From an uncultured Oscillospiraceae bacterium (lineage in GTDB: Bacteria > Bacillota > Clostridia > Oscillospirales > Oscillospiraceae), in assembly GCA_904419145.1 (NCBI GenBank), contig CAJFQQ010000014.1, forward strand, positions 1-46,216: a stretch of 46,216 bases of DNA. The letters are read 5' to 3'. Both the position numbers and the translations under genes were made by a program. Positions 24,577 to 33,425 of the stretch are shown here, piece after piece; the first letter of the stretch is position 1, and the number at the start of each line of letters is the position of its first letter. The notes beneath the pieces were generated by a model. It searched no databases. It worked only from the letters and a program-made list of their open reading frames with translations, and was not told the origin of the DNA.

Positions 24577-27309
24577 ATGGAACATCAAAATAGCGGCGGC
24601 CGCAGGGTGGATCACTCCGCCTCGTCTGAGCGGAAGCGGAGCACCCCGAAAAAAAAGAAGAAAAGCGGAGGGGGCCGGGCAAAGACCGTGCTGAAAGTGC
24701 TGGGGACCCTTTGCCTGGTAGGCGTGCTGACAATCGCCATTTTCACTGGGATTTTCCTGACGTATGTCAAGACAGTGCTGGCTCCGGATCTCCAGGTGAA
24801 TTTGGACGACTTCACCATGGACGAGACGTCCATCGTCTACTACCAGGACACGGACACCGGTACCTGGAAGGAATTGGAATACCTGTATGGTGACGAGAAC
24901 CGCATCTGGCTGGACTACGATGAGATCCCGGAGTACGCCATCAACGCCGCCATCGCCATCGAGGACCAGCGTTTCAAGACCCACCACGGCGTGGACTGGA
25001 AGCGCACGGGGGGCGCAGTGATCTATATGTTCTTCGGTATGAAGAACACCTTTGGCGGGTCCACCATTACCCAGCAGGTGGTGAAGAACGTCACCGGCGA
25101 CAACCAGAACACGGTGAAGCGAAAGATCACGGAGATCTTCCGGGCCCTGGAACTGGAGAAGAACTACACCAAAGAGCAGATCATGGAGACCTACCTGAAC
25201 AAGATTACTTTCGGCGGGCAGGTCTACGGGCTGGGCGCGGCGGCCAAGACCTATTTCAACAAGGAGGCCAAGGACCTAACCCTGGCCCAGTGCGCCAGCA
25301 TCATCGCCATCACCAACAACCCCTCCATCTACGACCCGCTGTTCAAGAACGAGGTGTCCCGCTATATCACCAACGCCGACGGCGAGGAAGAGCTGGTGAC
25401 TATGGACACCGTGGGTTGGAACAAGTACCGCCAGGAGATCATCCTCTACGAGATGCTGGACCAGGGCCTGATCACCCAGGAGGAGTACGACCAGGCCATG
25501 GCGGAGGAACTGGTGTTCTATGGCACGCCTGAGTATGAGGCCCTCTATGGGACGACGGAAGCAGATGCGGACGAGACAGACGAGGCAGCCAGTGAGTCCA
25601 GTAACGGGGATCAGTACTGGTCCTGGTTTGTGGAGCAGGTATTCACCGAGGTCAAGAGTGATCTGATGGAGGAGTACGGCTATAATGAGGAGACGGCGGT
25701 GGATCTCATCTACAGCGCCGGCTACCGGATTTATGCCACTGTGGACCCGGAGATCCAGGATATTGCTGAGAGCGTCTATGAGGATGTGAGCAACCTGGAT
25801 GTCCAATCCGCCAAGGGGCAACAGCTCCAGTCGGGAATCACGATTATGGATCCCTACACCGGGGAGATCAAGGCCATTGTTGGCAAGATCGGGGAGAAAA
25901 CCGGCAACCGTGTCCAGAGCTTTGCCGCGACGACACGGCCCTGCGGCTCCGCCATCAAGCCGCTGTCCATCTATGCCCCGGCGCTGGACAGCGGGGCTAT
26001 CACCCTGGCGAATATCTATGACGACTACCCGGTTTCGCTCAATGAGCGGCAGACCTCCGGATATCCCAGGAACTCACCAAACCGCTACGCCGGTCTGGTG
26101 ACCGTTACCACCGCTATTCGCCAGTCGAAGAACACAGCCACCGTGCGGATCCTGCGGGAAATGGGCGCATCGGTCTCCTATGATTTCATGGTGAATAAAC
26201 TGGGCTTTACAACCCTGGTGCAGTCGGATATGGACGAGGGCCCCATGGCTATGGGCGGCCTCACCTACGGCGTCAACACCATGGAGATGGCGGCGGCCTT
26301 CAGCGCCTTTGCTAACCGGGGCATCTATAACCGGCCCAAGACCTATACCCAGGTGACCCAGGTCCAGGACGGCGTGGAGGTCACGATCCTGGATAACAAC
26401 AAGAAGGAGGATACCTGGGTGGCCATGCAGGAGACCACCGCCTATCTGATGAACGAGCAGCTCAAGGGCGTGGTATCCAGCGGTACCGGAACGGAGGCCC
26501 GCATCAGCGGCATGACCGTGGCCGGAAAGACGGGTACCACCAGCAACCTCTACGACCGTTACTTTGTGGGATATACGCCCTATTACTGCGCGGCCGTGTG
26601 GGTGGGCTATCCGGAATTCAACGAAGTGATCAGCTACAACAAGGGCAACCCGGCGGCGGACCTCTGGCAGATGGTCATGAGTCAGGTTCACGAGGGCCTG
26701 GAGAACAAAGACTTCTTCGAGCGGCCCGAGGGGCTGACTACCATTCGGACCTGCACCACCAGCGGTCTGCTGGCTGGGGACAGCTGTACCAGCACCCAGA
26801 GCGTGCTGGTGGTGTCCGGCACCGGACCGACGGAGACCTGTACCATGCATCAGACGGTGGAGATCTGTACCGAGAGCGGTATGCTGGCCAGCGAATTCTG
26901 TCCGCCGGACTGCCGGGAGACCCGGACGGTCAGCACCTATCAGCGGGAGATCGTGTATCTGGGCAGTACCATCACGGTGGACCCGGAGACCGGTGAGGAG
27001 ATCGTCACCGGGACGCCCATTGAGGCGCCGGATGACGACCAGTTGCTGGTTACGCTGGAGGCGGCGGGGACCTGCAATATCCACACAGACGCATCCACTG
27101 GCTGGGATCCCAACAATCCGTTCTTCCCAGGGGATGGGGACACTCCCACCTATGACCCCACCAATCCCGATCAGCCCATCACAGATCCGGATAGTGGAGA
27201 CGGAGAGAGTACGGATTCCCCCACAGAGCCCACAGAGCCCACTGAGCCCGACGACTCCGGCACCACCGGCGGGCTGGATGACTGGCTCAACGGCCTGCTG
27301 GGCGGGTAG
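24577..27309 (+). CDS. Class A penicillin-binding protein (PBP1A type)
   Basis: Predicted 910 residues. Start at 24577 follows AAAGGAGGT; earlier in-frame ATGs are worse placed. A lysine-rich cytosolic head, one membrane span (about residues 45-68), then the GT51 glycosyltransferase with IEDQRFKTHHGVDW, GGSTITQQVVKN and NKITFGGQVYGLGAAAKTYF. The transpeptidase has SAIK at Ser458-Lys461, SKN at Ser517 and KTGT at Lys651, the complete catalytic set. After it comes a cysteine-containing region (TCTMHQTVEICTESG) and a Pro/Thr/Glu-rich tail with PTEP repeats. It polymerises and cross-links peptidoglycan at the outer membrane face. Monocistronic, ending at a terminator. Confidence 0.95.
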   Translation: MEHQNSGGRRVDHSASSERKRSTPKKKKKSGGGRAKTVLKVLGTLCLVGVLTIAIFTGIFLTYVKTVLAPDLQVNLDDFTMDETSIVYYQDTDTGTWKELEYLYGDENRIWLDYDEIPEYAINAAIAIEDQRFKTHHGVDWKRTGGAVIYMFFGMKNTFGGSTITQQVVKNVTGDNQNTVKRKITEIFRALELEKNYTKEQIMETYLNKITFGGQVYGLGAAAKTYFNKEAKDLTLAQCASIIAITNNPSIYDPLFKNEVSRYITNADGEEELVTMDTVGWNKYRQEIILYEMLDQGLITQEEYDQAMAEELVFYGTPEYEALYGTTEADADETDEAASESSNGDQYWSWFVEQVFTEVKSDLMEEYGYNEETAVDLIYSAGYRIYATVDPEIQDIAESVYEDVSNLDVQSAKGQQLQSGITIMDPYTGEIKAIVGKIGEKTGNRVQSFAATTRPCGSAIKPLSIYAPALDSGAITLANIYDDYPVSLNERQTSGYPRNSPNRYAGLVTVTTAIRQSKNTATVRILREMGASVSYDFMVNKLGFTTLVQSDMDEGPMAMGGLTYGVNTMEMAAAFSAFANRGIYNRPKTYTQVTQVQDGVEVTILDNNKKEDTWVAMQETTAYLMNEQLKGVVSSGTGTEARISGMTVAGKTGTTSNLYDRYFVGYTPYYCAAVWVGYPEFNEVISYNKGNPAADLWQMVMSQVHEGLENKDFFERPEGLTTIRTCTTSGLLAGDSCTSTQSVLVVSGTGPTETCTMHQTVEICTESGMLASEFCPPDCRETRTVSTYQREIVYLGSTITVDPETGEEIVTGTPIEAPDDDQLLVTLEAAGTCNIHTDASTGWDPNNPFFPGDGDTPTYDPTNPDQPITDPDSGDGESTDSPTEPTEPTEPDDSGTTGGLDDWLNGLLGG

Positions 27310-27339
27310 CCCTGCTGGCAAGCGCTGAGATGATACAAC

Positions 27340-27376
27340 AAGCAGCGGCCCGAATGTCCCGGGCCGCTGTTTTGTT
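27340..27376. terminator. Terminator between the penicillin-binding protein and ytvI genes
   Basis: CAGCGGCCCG (27343-27352) pairs with CGGGCCGCTG (27360-27369), followed by TTTTGTT on plus. Confidence 0.85.
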
Positions 27377-27385
27377 GCAGGACGG

Positions 27386-28432
27386 CTATTTCCAGAGGTG
27401 GATGGCGCCGCTGTCCTGAAGCTGCTTGACAAAAAGAAGCAGAACGGGGAGGAGCAGCATGCCCCAAATGCCAAACAGGCAGTACCCCAGATACATGGCC
27501 AGCAGAGCTGACAGGGGAGGGAGCCCTGCCTGCGCAGCCATGACTTTGGGTTCCATAAGGCTGCGTACTAACAAAATGATAGCATAGAGGGCCAACAGGG
27601 CGATGCCCCGGGGAAAGGTGCCCAGAAGCAGGTGATAGATAGCCCAGGGGATGAGCACCGTTCCGGTGCCGAGAACCGGCAGGGCGTCTACAATGGCCAC
27701 CAGGACCGCTGACAGCAGCGCGTAGTCAATGCGCAGGTACAGGAATCCCGCCAGCAGCAGGCAGAAGGTGATGAGGCACAGAAGGCTCTCTGCCTTCAGC
27801 CACTTCCAGAAGGTGCTGCGCATGGTTTGGGCAGCAGCGCTGAGCGTACCTTGCCAGCGGCGGGGAAGCTGCCGGCGGATAAAGGCGATAAGCTCCGGAT
27901 AGGATGCAGCGGTGAAGTAGGCGGCCAGCACGGTGGTTGCCAGGAAGAGCAGGATGCCCGGAAGCTTTCCCAACAGGCTGGATACCCATGCCAACAGTTT
28001 GCCGGACAGGTCGCTGACCAGGGACAGCCCTTCCTGAGAGAGGTTTTCCAGCGCGCCGTCCAGCCACTGCCGGATTTCCAATGGACAGGCGTGGTAGAGT
28101 CCACTATAGCGTGCTTCGAGATCATCCAGCAGATAAGGGAGCCTCTGGAGCAGCTGCGGCAGGTAGTCCAGACATGCGATTGCCTGGCTGAGAAGCTTTC
28201 CCAGAAGGGCGTACACGCCTACGGCGATTCCAAGAAGCAGCAATGTTGTGAGGGCAGCTGCGGTGAAATCCCGGCGAAATCCCAGCCGTTTGCGGCATTT
28301 CTGCACCCATGGTTCCATTAGGACGGAAAGGCCCAGGGCAATAAGAAACGGCAGCAGCGGTACAAACAGGAACCGCAGCCCCAGATAGACCCCGGCCGGA
28401 AGGAGGACGTAGCGCAGCCAGCTGTTGTGCAA
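27386..28432 (-). CDS. AI-2E family membrane protein, YtvI-like sporulation protein
   Basis: Predicted 348 residues from a TTG start at 28432 with GGGAGGGAGG nine bases upstream; longer in-frame starts have no ribosome site. About eight membrane spans in the PerM/AI-2E permease pattern: an N-terminal pair, a loop with the amphipathic region LPQLLQRLPYLLDDLEARY, then GRxL-type late spans with DALPVLGTGTVLIPWAIYHLL, the family signature. YtvI is the spore-former subgroup of this size. Transport substrate unknown. Converges on the penicillin-binding protein gene and diverges from the ACT protein gene. Confidence 0.8.
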   Translation of the reverse strand: MHNSWLRYVLLPAGVYLGLRFLFVPLLPFLIALGLSVLMEPWVQKCRKRLGFRRDFTAAALTTLLLLGIAVGVYALLGKLLSQAIACLDYLPQLLQRLPYLLDDLEARYSGLYHACPLEIRQWLDGALENLSQEGLSLVSDLSGKLLAWVSSLLGKLPGILLFLATTVLAAYFTAASYPELIAFIRRQLPRRWQGTLSAAAQTMRSTFWKWLKAESLLCLITFCLLLAGFLYLRIDYALLSAVLVAIVDALPVLGTGTVLIPWAIYHLLLGTFPRGIALLALYAIILLVRSLMEPKVMAAQAGLPPLSALLAMYLGYCLFGIWGMLLLPVLLLFVKQLQDSGAIHLWK

Positions 28433-28481
28433 TGTGAGCAATCCTCCCTCCCAAAATGAAAAAAAATGTTTTGTTTGACGG

Positions 28482-28510
28482 TTGCCTGCGGCGGACATTT
28501 GTATTATACT
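28482..28510 (+). promoter_or_regulatory. Promoter of the ACT protein-hom-lysC region
   Basis: TTGCCT (28482-28487), 17-bp spacer, TATACT (28505-28510), 40 bp before the GTG start. Confidence 0.65.
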
Positions 28511-28550
28511 GGAGTACATAAAGACATTTGACCATAGGGGGTGTACACTT

Positions 28551-28991
28551 GTGAGCGGAAAAACCAAGTTTTATATCGTGGCTGCGGAGGCTCTGCCGGA
28601 GATTTTCGTGAAGGTGGCGGAGGCTAAGCGCATGCTCCAGACCGGCGAGGCGGGCACTGTCGGGGCCGCCACCCGAAAGGTGGGCATCAGCCGCAGCGCT
28701 TTCTACAAGTACAAGGACGCTGTGCAGCCTTTCAATAATATGAAGGCTGGGCACATTATCACCTTCTATGCCATGCTGAAGGATAACCCTGGTGTTCTCA
28801 GCACCATCCTCTCTATTTTTGCCGCATCCGGGGCGAATATTCTGACCATTAATCAGTCGATTCCCACCAATGGCTGCGCAGCAGTGACCGTGTCGGCGGA
28901 GACATCGGACATGACGATTTCCTTGGAGGAGCTGATGGCACAGGCGGCGGCGGTTCCAGATACGGTACGGTTCGAGATCCTGGCGGGCTGA
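28551..28991 (+). CDS. ACT domain protein, UPF0735/PheB type
   Basis: Predicted 146 residues with a GTG start at 28551 behind TAGGGGG. The N-terminal half contains a helix-turn-helix-like segment GAATRKVGISRSAFYKYKDAV; the C-terminal half is an ACT domain (FYAMLKDNPGVLSTILSIFAASGANILTI) that usually binds an amino acid. Lies 52 bases before hom and 1.3 kb before lysC, so a sensor role in aspartate-family amino acid control is plausible. DNA binding has not been shown by the sequence alone. Confidence 0.85.
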   Translation: MSGKTKFYIVAAEALPEIFVKVAEAKRMLQTGEAGTVGAATRKVGISRSAFYKYKDAVQPFNNMKAGHIITFYAMLKDNPGVLSTILSIFAASGANILTINQSIPTNGCAAVTVSAETSDMTISLEELMAQAAAVPDTVRFEILAG

Positions 28992-29043
28992 AGCTCGTTC
29001 ATCATTTTACAACACATATTGACAGACAGAAGGAGAAGAGCAT

Positions 29044-30225
29044 ATGGCAAAGATCGCGATTATGGGATTTGGGACGGTAGGAGCTGGTGTAGCGGAAGTG
29101 GCCCGGATGAATCGGGACGTGATCGCCTCCCGGCTGGGGGAGGAGGTCTATGTCAAGTATATTCTGGATGTCCGGGATTTTGCAGACAGCCCTTACGCCG
29201 ACCGTATGATCAAGGATTTCTCCATCATTGAGAACGACCCCGAGGTGGAGGTAGTGGTGGAGTCTATCGGCGGGGCCAAGGTGGCCCTGGATTTCACCCG
29301 CCGGGCGCTGCTGGCTGGGAAGCATGTGGTGACCTCCAACAAGGAGCTGGTGGCGACCCACGGCCGGGAGTTGCTGGAAATTGCCCGGGAAAAGAATGTC
29401 AATTACCTCTTTGAGGCCAGTGTGGGCGGCGGCATCCCGGTGCTGCGCCCCCTGTTCCAGTGCCTGGCCGGCAATGAGATCGAGGAGATTTACGGTATCC
29501 TCAACGGAACCACAAACTATATCCTTACCCGCATGGTAAAGGGCGGCATCTCCTTTGCCGACGCGCTGAAGGAGGCCCAGGCCAAGGGCTATGCGGAGAA
29601 GGACCCCACCGCCGACGTGGAGGGCATCGACGCCGGGCGCAAGATCTGCATTTTGTCGGATCTGGCCTGGGGCAAGGAGGTCTCCCCTGCGGAGATCAGC
29701 ATGGAGGGCATCAGCTCCATCCATCTGAAGGATGTGGATATCGCTGCCGCAGCGGGCTACCGCATCAAGCTGCTGGGCCGCGCCCTGCGGCTGGAGGGCG
29801 GCCGGCAGGCGGCCTATGTGGCGCCCCATCTGGTGAGCGAGTCCTGCCCTATTGCCACGGTAGACGACGTGTTCAACGGCATCATGATCCGGGGCAACGC
29901 TGTGGGCGACGTGATGTTCTACGGCCGGGGCGCCGGGGACCTGCCCACGGCCTCCGCGGTGATGGGGGATGTGATCGACGCCATCCAGCACCGCGCCAAG
30001 CGGCGCGACCTGGGCTGGAGCCAGGGGGCCGATCTGGTGGCCGCGGCGGATCTGCCGATGCGGTGGTATCTGCGGGGCGACTTCTCCCTGGACGATGCCA
30101 GGACAGTCTGCGGGCAGGCGGAGGAGCTGGCCCAAGGGGCTGTCATCACCGGGACCATGACGGAAGTGGAAGCCAAGGCCGCAGCAGAGAAGCTGGGTGC
30201 CGTGTCCATGCTCCGGGTGCTATAA
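29044..30225 (+). CDS. hom: Homoserine dehydrogenase
   Basis: Predicted 393 residues, catalysing NAD(P)H reduction of aspartate semialdehyde to homoserine for threonine and methionine. IMGFGTVGAGVAEVA is the Rossmann motif; TSNKELVATHG and GGGIPVLRPL line the active site; GILNGTTNYIL, KGYAEKDPTADVEG and the catalytic lysine region KICILSDLAWG follow. The part after about residue 330 is shorter than a normal ACT domain and degenerate, so allosteric control may be altered or delegated to the ACT protein upstream. AGAAGGAGA precedes the start. Confidence 0.95.
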   Translation: MAKIAIMGFGTVGAGVAEVARMNRDVIASRLGEEVYVKYILDVRDFADSPYADRMIKDFSIIENDPEVEVVVESIGGAKVALDFTRRALLAGKHVVTSNKELVATHGRELLEIAREKNVNYLFEASVGGGIPVLRPLFQCLAGNEIEEIYGILNGTTNYILTRMVKGGISFADALKEAQAKGYAEKDPTADVEGIDAGRKICILSDLAWGKEVSPAEISMEGISSIHLKDVDIAAAAGYRIKLLGRALRLEGGRQAAYVAPHLVSESCPIATVDDVFNGIMIRGNAVGDVMFYGRGAGDLPTASAVMGDVIDAIQHRAKRRDLGWSQGADLVAAADLPMRWYLRGDFSLDDARTVCGQAEELAQGAVITGTMTEVEAKAAAEKLGAVSMLRVL

Positions 30226-30299
30226 TGGTAATACCGGATGTTCCGGGCCATGGAGGATTGGACAGCCGGTGATTTGAGACGAAGGAAAGAGGGTAAAAG

Positions 30300-31514
30300 A
30301 TGAAACTCATCGTTCAGAAATTCGGCGGCAGCTCTGTCCGGGATGCCCAGCGCGTCCAGAATGTGGCAGGCATTATTGCCGATACCTATAGGGCAGGGAA
30401 TAGTGTAATTGTGGTGTTGTCCGCCCAGGGTGATACTACCGACGAATTGATTGAAAAAGCTAAGGAGATCAGCGACAACCCCTCCAAACGGGAGATGGAT
30501 ATGCTCCTGTCCACAGGGGAGCAGATCTCCATTGCTCTGTGCGCCATGGCGCTGGAAAATATGGGAGTTCCGGCTGTTTCCTTGGCGGCTTGGCAGGTTG
30601 GAATTCAAACAGACCGCACCTACTCCAACGCCCGCATCAAGCGTATTGACCGGGAGCGCATCCAGTCGGAGCTGGATCGGAAAAAAGTGGTGCTGGTGGC
30701 TGGGTTCCAGGGCGTCAACCGCTACGGCGATGTGACAACCCTGGGCCGGGGCGGATCTGATACCAGCGCTGTGGCGCTGGCCGCCGCCTTCAATGCGGAT
30801 CTGTGCCAGATCTATACCGATGTGGATGGGGTCTATACCACCGATCCACGGATCGTGCCAAACGCTCTGAAGCTGCCGGAGATTACCTATGACGAGATGC
30901 TGGAGCTGGCCAGCCAGGGCGCCCAGGTACTGCACAACCGCAGTGTGGAACTGGCAAAAAAATATAACGTGAATATGGAAGTATTGTCCAGCCTGGAGCG
31001 CAAGCCCGGCACAAAAGTCAAGGAGGTTGCGAAAATGGAAAAGAATAATATCGCCGGTGTGGCGAAGGATACCAGTATCGCCCGGATTGCTCTGGTGGGC
31101 TTGGAACATACTCCTGGCGTGGCTTTCAAAGTGTTTTCCACACTGGGGCAGGCCAAGATCAATGTAGATACGATTATCCAATCCATCGGGCGGGAGGAAT
31201 TCAAGGATATATCCTTTACCCTGCCCAAAACCAGCGTTCCGGATGCAGTGAAAGTTTTGGAGGAGGCCAAGGATAGCCTGCAGTTTGACCACATCACCGT
31301 GGATGACAAGATCGCCAAGGTGTCCATTGTGGGGGCTGGCATCATGACGACCCCCGGCGTTGCGGCGAAGATGTTCGAGGCCCTCTACGACGCCAATATC
31401 AACATTCAGATGATCAACACCAGCGAGATCCGTGTCAGCGTCCTGATCGACCAGGAGGACGCCGACCGGGCGGTGCGGGCAGTTCACGACCGCTTCTTCG
31501 GCAGCGCTGAGTAA
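30300..31514 (+). CDS. lysC: Aspartate kinase, alpha subunit
   Basis: Predicted 404 residues. Kinase domain starts LIVQKFGGSSV, with RGGSDTSAVALAAAFNAD and YTDVDGVYTTDPRIV; two ACT domains follow (ALVGLEHTPGVAFKVFSTL and SIVGAGIMTTPGVAAKMFEAL). The size and layout match lysine-sensitive alpha2-beta2 aspartokinases of the Bacillus LysC type. An internal ribosome site and ATG (31020-31037) would produce the beta subunit from the ACT half. Phosphorylates aspartate, the first step to lysine, threonine and methionine. Follows hom by 74 bases. Confidence 0.95.
   Translation: MKLIVQKFGGSSVRDAQRVQNVAGIIADTYRAGNSVIVVLSAQGDTTDELIEKAKEISDNPSKREMDMLLSTGEQISIALCAMALENMGVPAVSLAAWQVGIQTDRTYSNARIKRIDRERIQSELDRKKVVLVAGFQGVNRYGDVTTLGRGGSDTSAVALAAAFNADLCQIYTDVDGVYTTDPRIVPNALKLPEITYDEMLELASQGAQVLHNRSVELAKKYNVNMEVLSSLERKPGTKVKEVAKMEKNNIAGVAKDTSIARIALVGLEHTPGVAFKVFSTLGQAKINVDTIIQSIGREEFKDISFTLPKTSVPDAVKVLEEAKDSLQFDHITVDDKIAKVSIVGAGIMTTPGVAAKMFEALYDANINIQMINTSEIRVSVLIDQEDADRAVRAVHDRFFGSAE
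31035..31514 (+). CDS. Aspartate kinase beta subunit from an internal in-frame start
   Basis: Inside lysC, AAGGAGG (31020-31026) is followed eight bases later by ATG at 31035, exactly in frame at codon 246. The product (159 residues, MEKNNIAGVAKDTS onward) is the two-ACT regulatory portion, as in the known overlapping beta subunit of Bacillus aspartokinase II. Confidence 0.75.
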   Translation: MEKNNIAGVAKDTSIARIALVGLEHTPGVAFKVFSTLGQAKINVDTIIQSIGREEFKDISFTLPKTSVPDAVKVLEEAKDSLQFDHITVDDKIAKVSIVGAGIMTTPGVAAKMFEALYDANINIQMINTSEIRVSVLIDQEDADRAVRAVHDRFFGSAE

Positions 31515-31530
31515 TTGCAGAGGTTGTCAA

Positions 31531-31566
31531 AGGACCCCCGGCGGGAAATTTCCCGCCGGGGGTCCT
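31531..31566. terminator. Terminator after lysC
   Basis: A perfect 18-bp palindrome (AGGACCCCCGGCGGGAAA and its complement) followed by TATCC; no strong T-run, but it separates converging genes. Confidence 0.7.
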
Positions 31567-31585
31567 TATCCTTCCAGGCGGCATC

Positions 31586-32701
31586 TCAGTCCTGAAAGTC
31601 CGCCGGATTGGGGGAGAAATCCTCCGCCCTGGGCAGCCCGCACAGCCCGCCGCTCTCAGCCTGCCGGGCGGCAATGGCGCCGCTGTCGTCCCACCGGGGT
31701 TCCGCGTTGGGTAGCTCCTCACCCCATGCTTCCTGGGGCCGCCATACTCCGGTGTCAACGGCGAGTTCGCCGTCGAGGGACTCCTGATTGGCCTCACTCT
31801 GTGCGGCACCCTGGACCTGCGCCTCCGGGGCAGCCGTGTCCGTCCCGCCGCCCTGGGGGGCCAGCATGGACCGAATATAGGCCGCCGCATCGTCCAGGGT
31901 GGCCTCGCTGGGGTCCACCCCCAGGTCGTAGACGTCGGACGCATACCGGAGCCCTTCCTCCGTTTGGAGGAAGAGAAACCGGACGCCCTCGTCAAACCAG
32001 CACTCGGCCACATCGGCATAGCAGAAATAGGCGTCGCCGCTGGTGATGCCGGTGTCCGCCGTGGCGGCGTAGGGCATGAAGATGGCCTCGCTGCCCACCT
32101 CCAGGCTTTCCAGGTCCCCGGCGGTGGAATTGCTGGCCTGGCCCTTCAGGATGGGCAGGTAGATGTTGTAGATGTCCCCCGCGTCCAGATCCCCCCGGAG
32201 CACGTCGGTCACCTCCACCGCGGCCACCGTGAAATACCCCCGATAGCCGCCGGTGACCTCATAGTACTGCAAATCCCGCACCACGCCCCGGAAGATCAGC
32301 GTGTCCATGGCGAAGATCTCCTCCGGCTCCAGCCAGACCAGGCAGGCGGAGGAATCGCCCGCCACGGGGGACTCCGGCGGCAAGGTGTGCAGCTGCCCAA
32401 TGTCCACATTCACAGAATAAATCGTGCCTCCGGTGTAATCCGGGGAGTGGATCATGTTGCCCGGCCGGTCGCCGCTGACAGAATCATCGCTGCCGTCCAG
32501 AGCCGACGCCCCCTGGTCTATACTGGCGGTACTGTCGCTGCGCTGGGGCAGCACTGCGGCGGCCGCCACGATCAGGGCAAGGCATGCCGCCAGGGCCGCG
32601 GCCCTGGGCCAGAGGCGCCGAAAGCGCATCGGCGCCTCTGCCTCCAGGATCTGCTGGTCCTCCACCGAGCCGATGGCCCGGAATAAGTCCTCTTTTTTCA
32701 T
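31586..32701 (-). CDS. Membrane protein co-translated with a sigma factor, probable anti-sigma factor
   Basis: Predicted 371 residues. A cytosolic head of about 30 residues (KKEDLFRAIGSVEDQQILEAE), one membrane span (about residues 33-52), and a large extracytoplasmic domain containing FRGVVRDLQYYEVTGG and VEVTDVLRGDLDAGD, like surface sensor domains seen in clostridial sigma-linked proteins. The C-terminal 90 residues are low-complexity and Gln/Ala/Glu-rich. Its ATG overlaps the stop codon of the sigma gene (32698-32701), so the two are made together. No sequence similarity to the DUF4179 protein at 19456 is obvious. Confidence 0.7.
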   Translation of the reverse strand: MKKEDLFRAIGSVEDQQILEAEAPMRFRRLWPRAAALAACLALIVAAAAVLPQRSDSTASIDQGASALDGSDDSVSGDRPGNMIHSPDYTGGTIYSVNVDIGQLHTLPPESPVAGDSSACLVWLEPEEIFAMDTLIFRGVVRDLQYYEVTGGYRGYFTVAAVEVTDVLRGDLDAGDIYNIYLPILKGQASNSTAGDLESLEVGSEAIFMPYAATADTGITSGDAYFCYADVAECWFDEGVRFLFLQTEEGLRYASDVYDLGVDPSEATLDDAAAYIRSMLAPQGGGTDTAAPEAQVQGAAQSEANQESLDGELAVDTGVWRPQEAWGEELPNAEPRWDDSGAIAARQAESGGLCGLPRAEDFSPNPADFQD

Positions 32702-33252
32702 AGGGTAAACCCCTCCTCCATCAAGTACGCCCGCAGCCTCTGCCGGGTGCGGTGCAGCATGGATTTCACCTTGGCCTCGCTGCAGTGAAAGGCTCTGGCA
32801 ATGTCACGGATGGAGTCGCTGTACCAGTAGCGGCGGAGGAACACCTGCCGCGTCTCGGCCTTGCAGGAGGCGAGATACCGGGAGATGGCCTCCCCCAGCA
32901 GGGCGGCGTCAAAGTCCTCCTCCAGACTGCTGCCGCTGACGCACTCGGCCAGCTCATCCAGCACGGCCGTGAAGCCGCTGCCGCGCTTCTCCGCGTGGTG
33001 GTAGGCATACTGGTCCAGGGCCAGGTTCCGGGTGATGCGGCCCAGGAAAACGCGCAGGCACCCCGGCCTCTGGGGCGGGATGGCGTTCCAGGCCCCCAGC
33101 CACGTGTCGCTGAGACACTCCTCAGTATCCTCCGGGCTTTTGAGGATGCGCGCGGCGATGGCGCGGCAGTAGCCGCCGTATTGTTCACGGCAGGCCTGGA
33201 TGGCCGTCTCGGCGCGGTTCCAGAACAGGGCGATGATCTCGCGGTCCTCCAT
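32698..33252 (-). CDS. ECF-like sigma-70 family factor
   Basis: Predicted 184 residues; start MEDREIIALFWNR at 33252 follows AAAGGAG, discarding 21 in-frame upstream codons. Region 2: YGGYCRAIAARILKSPEDTEECLSDT; region 4: RRYWYSDSIRDIARAFHCSEAKVKSMLHRTRQRLR, a clear helix-turn-helix. Lacks regions 1 and 3. Pairs with the membrane protein gene that overlaps its stop codon. Second such module in the window, but not closely similar to the first. Confidence 0.9.
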   Translation of the reverse strand: MEDREIIALFWNRAETAIQACREQYGGYCRAIAARILKSPEDTEECLSDTWLGAWNAIPPQRPGCLRVFLGRITRNLALDQYAYHHAEKRGSGFTAVLDELAECVSGSSLEEDFDAALLGEAISRYLASCKAETRQVFLRRYWYSDSIRDIARAFHCSEAKVKSMLHRTRQRLRAYLMEEGFTL

Positions 33253-33316
33253 AACAGCAACTCCTTTGAAAGCACTTTCACCCCTATAGTCGGAAAAACG
33301 CCGGAAAGGTTTCATC

Positions 33317-33425
33317 AGGGCAAGAAAAAAGGGCGCAAAATTTTGCGTCCTTTTTTGCTATGCAAAAGCATAGCAGAAATGGCCATGTGCCGCTTGCAGC
33401 GGAACGGCCATGAAATTTCTTGCCC
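33317..33425. repeat. Three-hairpin element closed by a 10-bp inverted repeat
   Basis: GGGCAAGAAA (33317-33326) and TTTCTTGCCC (33416-33425) are perfect inverted repeats. Between them lie a hairpin with A- and T-runs (about 33322-33356), GCTATGC-AAAA-GCATAGC (33358-33375), and ATGGCC...GGCCAT with an inner CCGCT-AGCGG stem (33379-33413). Together they would fold as a closed multi-branch structure. It ends exactly at the queH stop codon, and the first hairpin can terminate queH transcripts on the minus strand. Confidence 0.6.
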
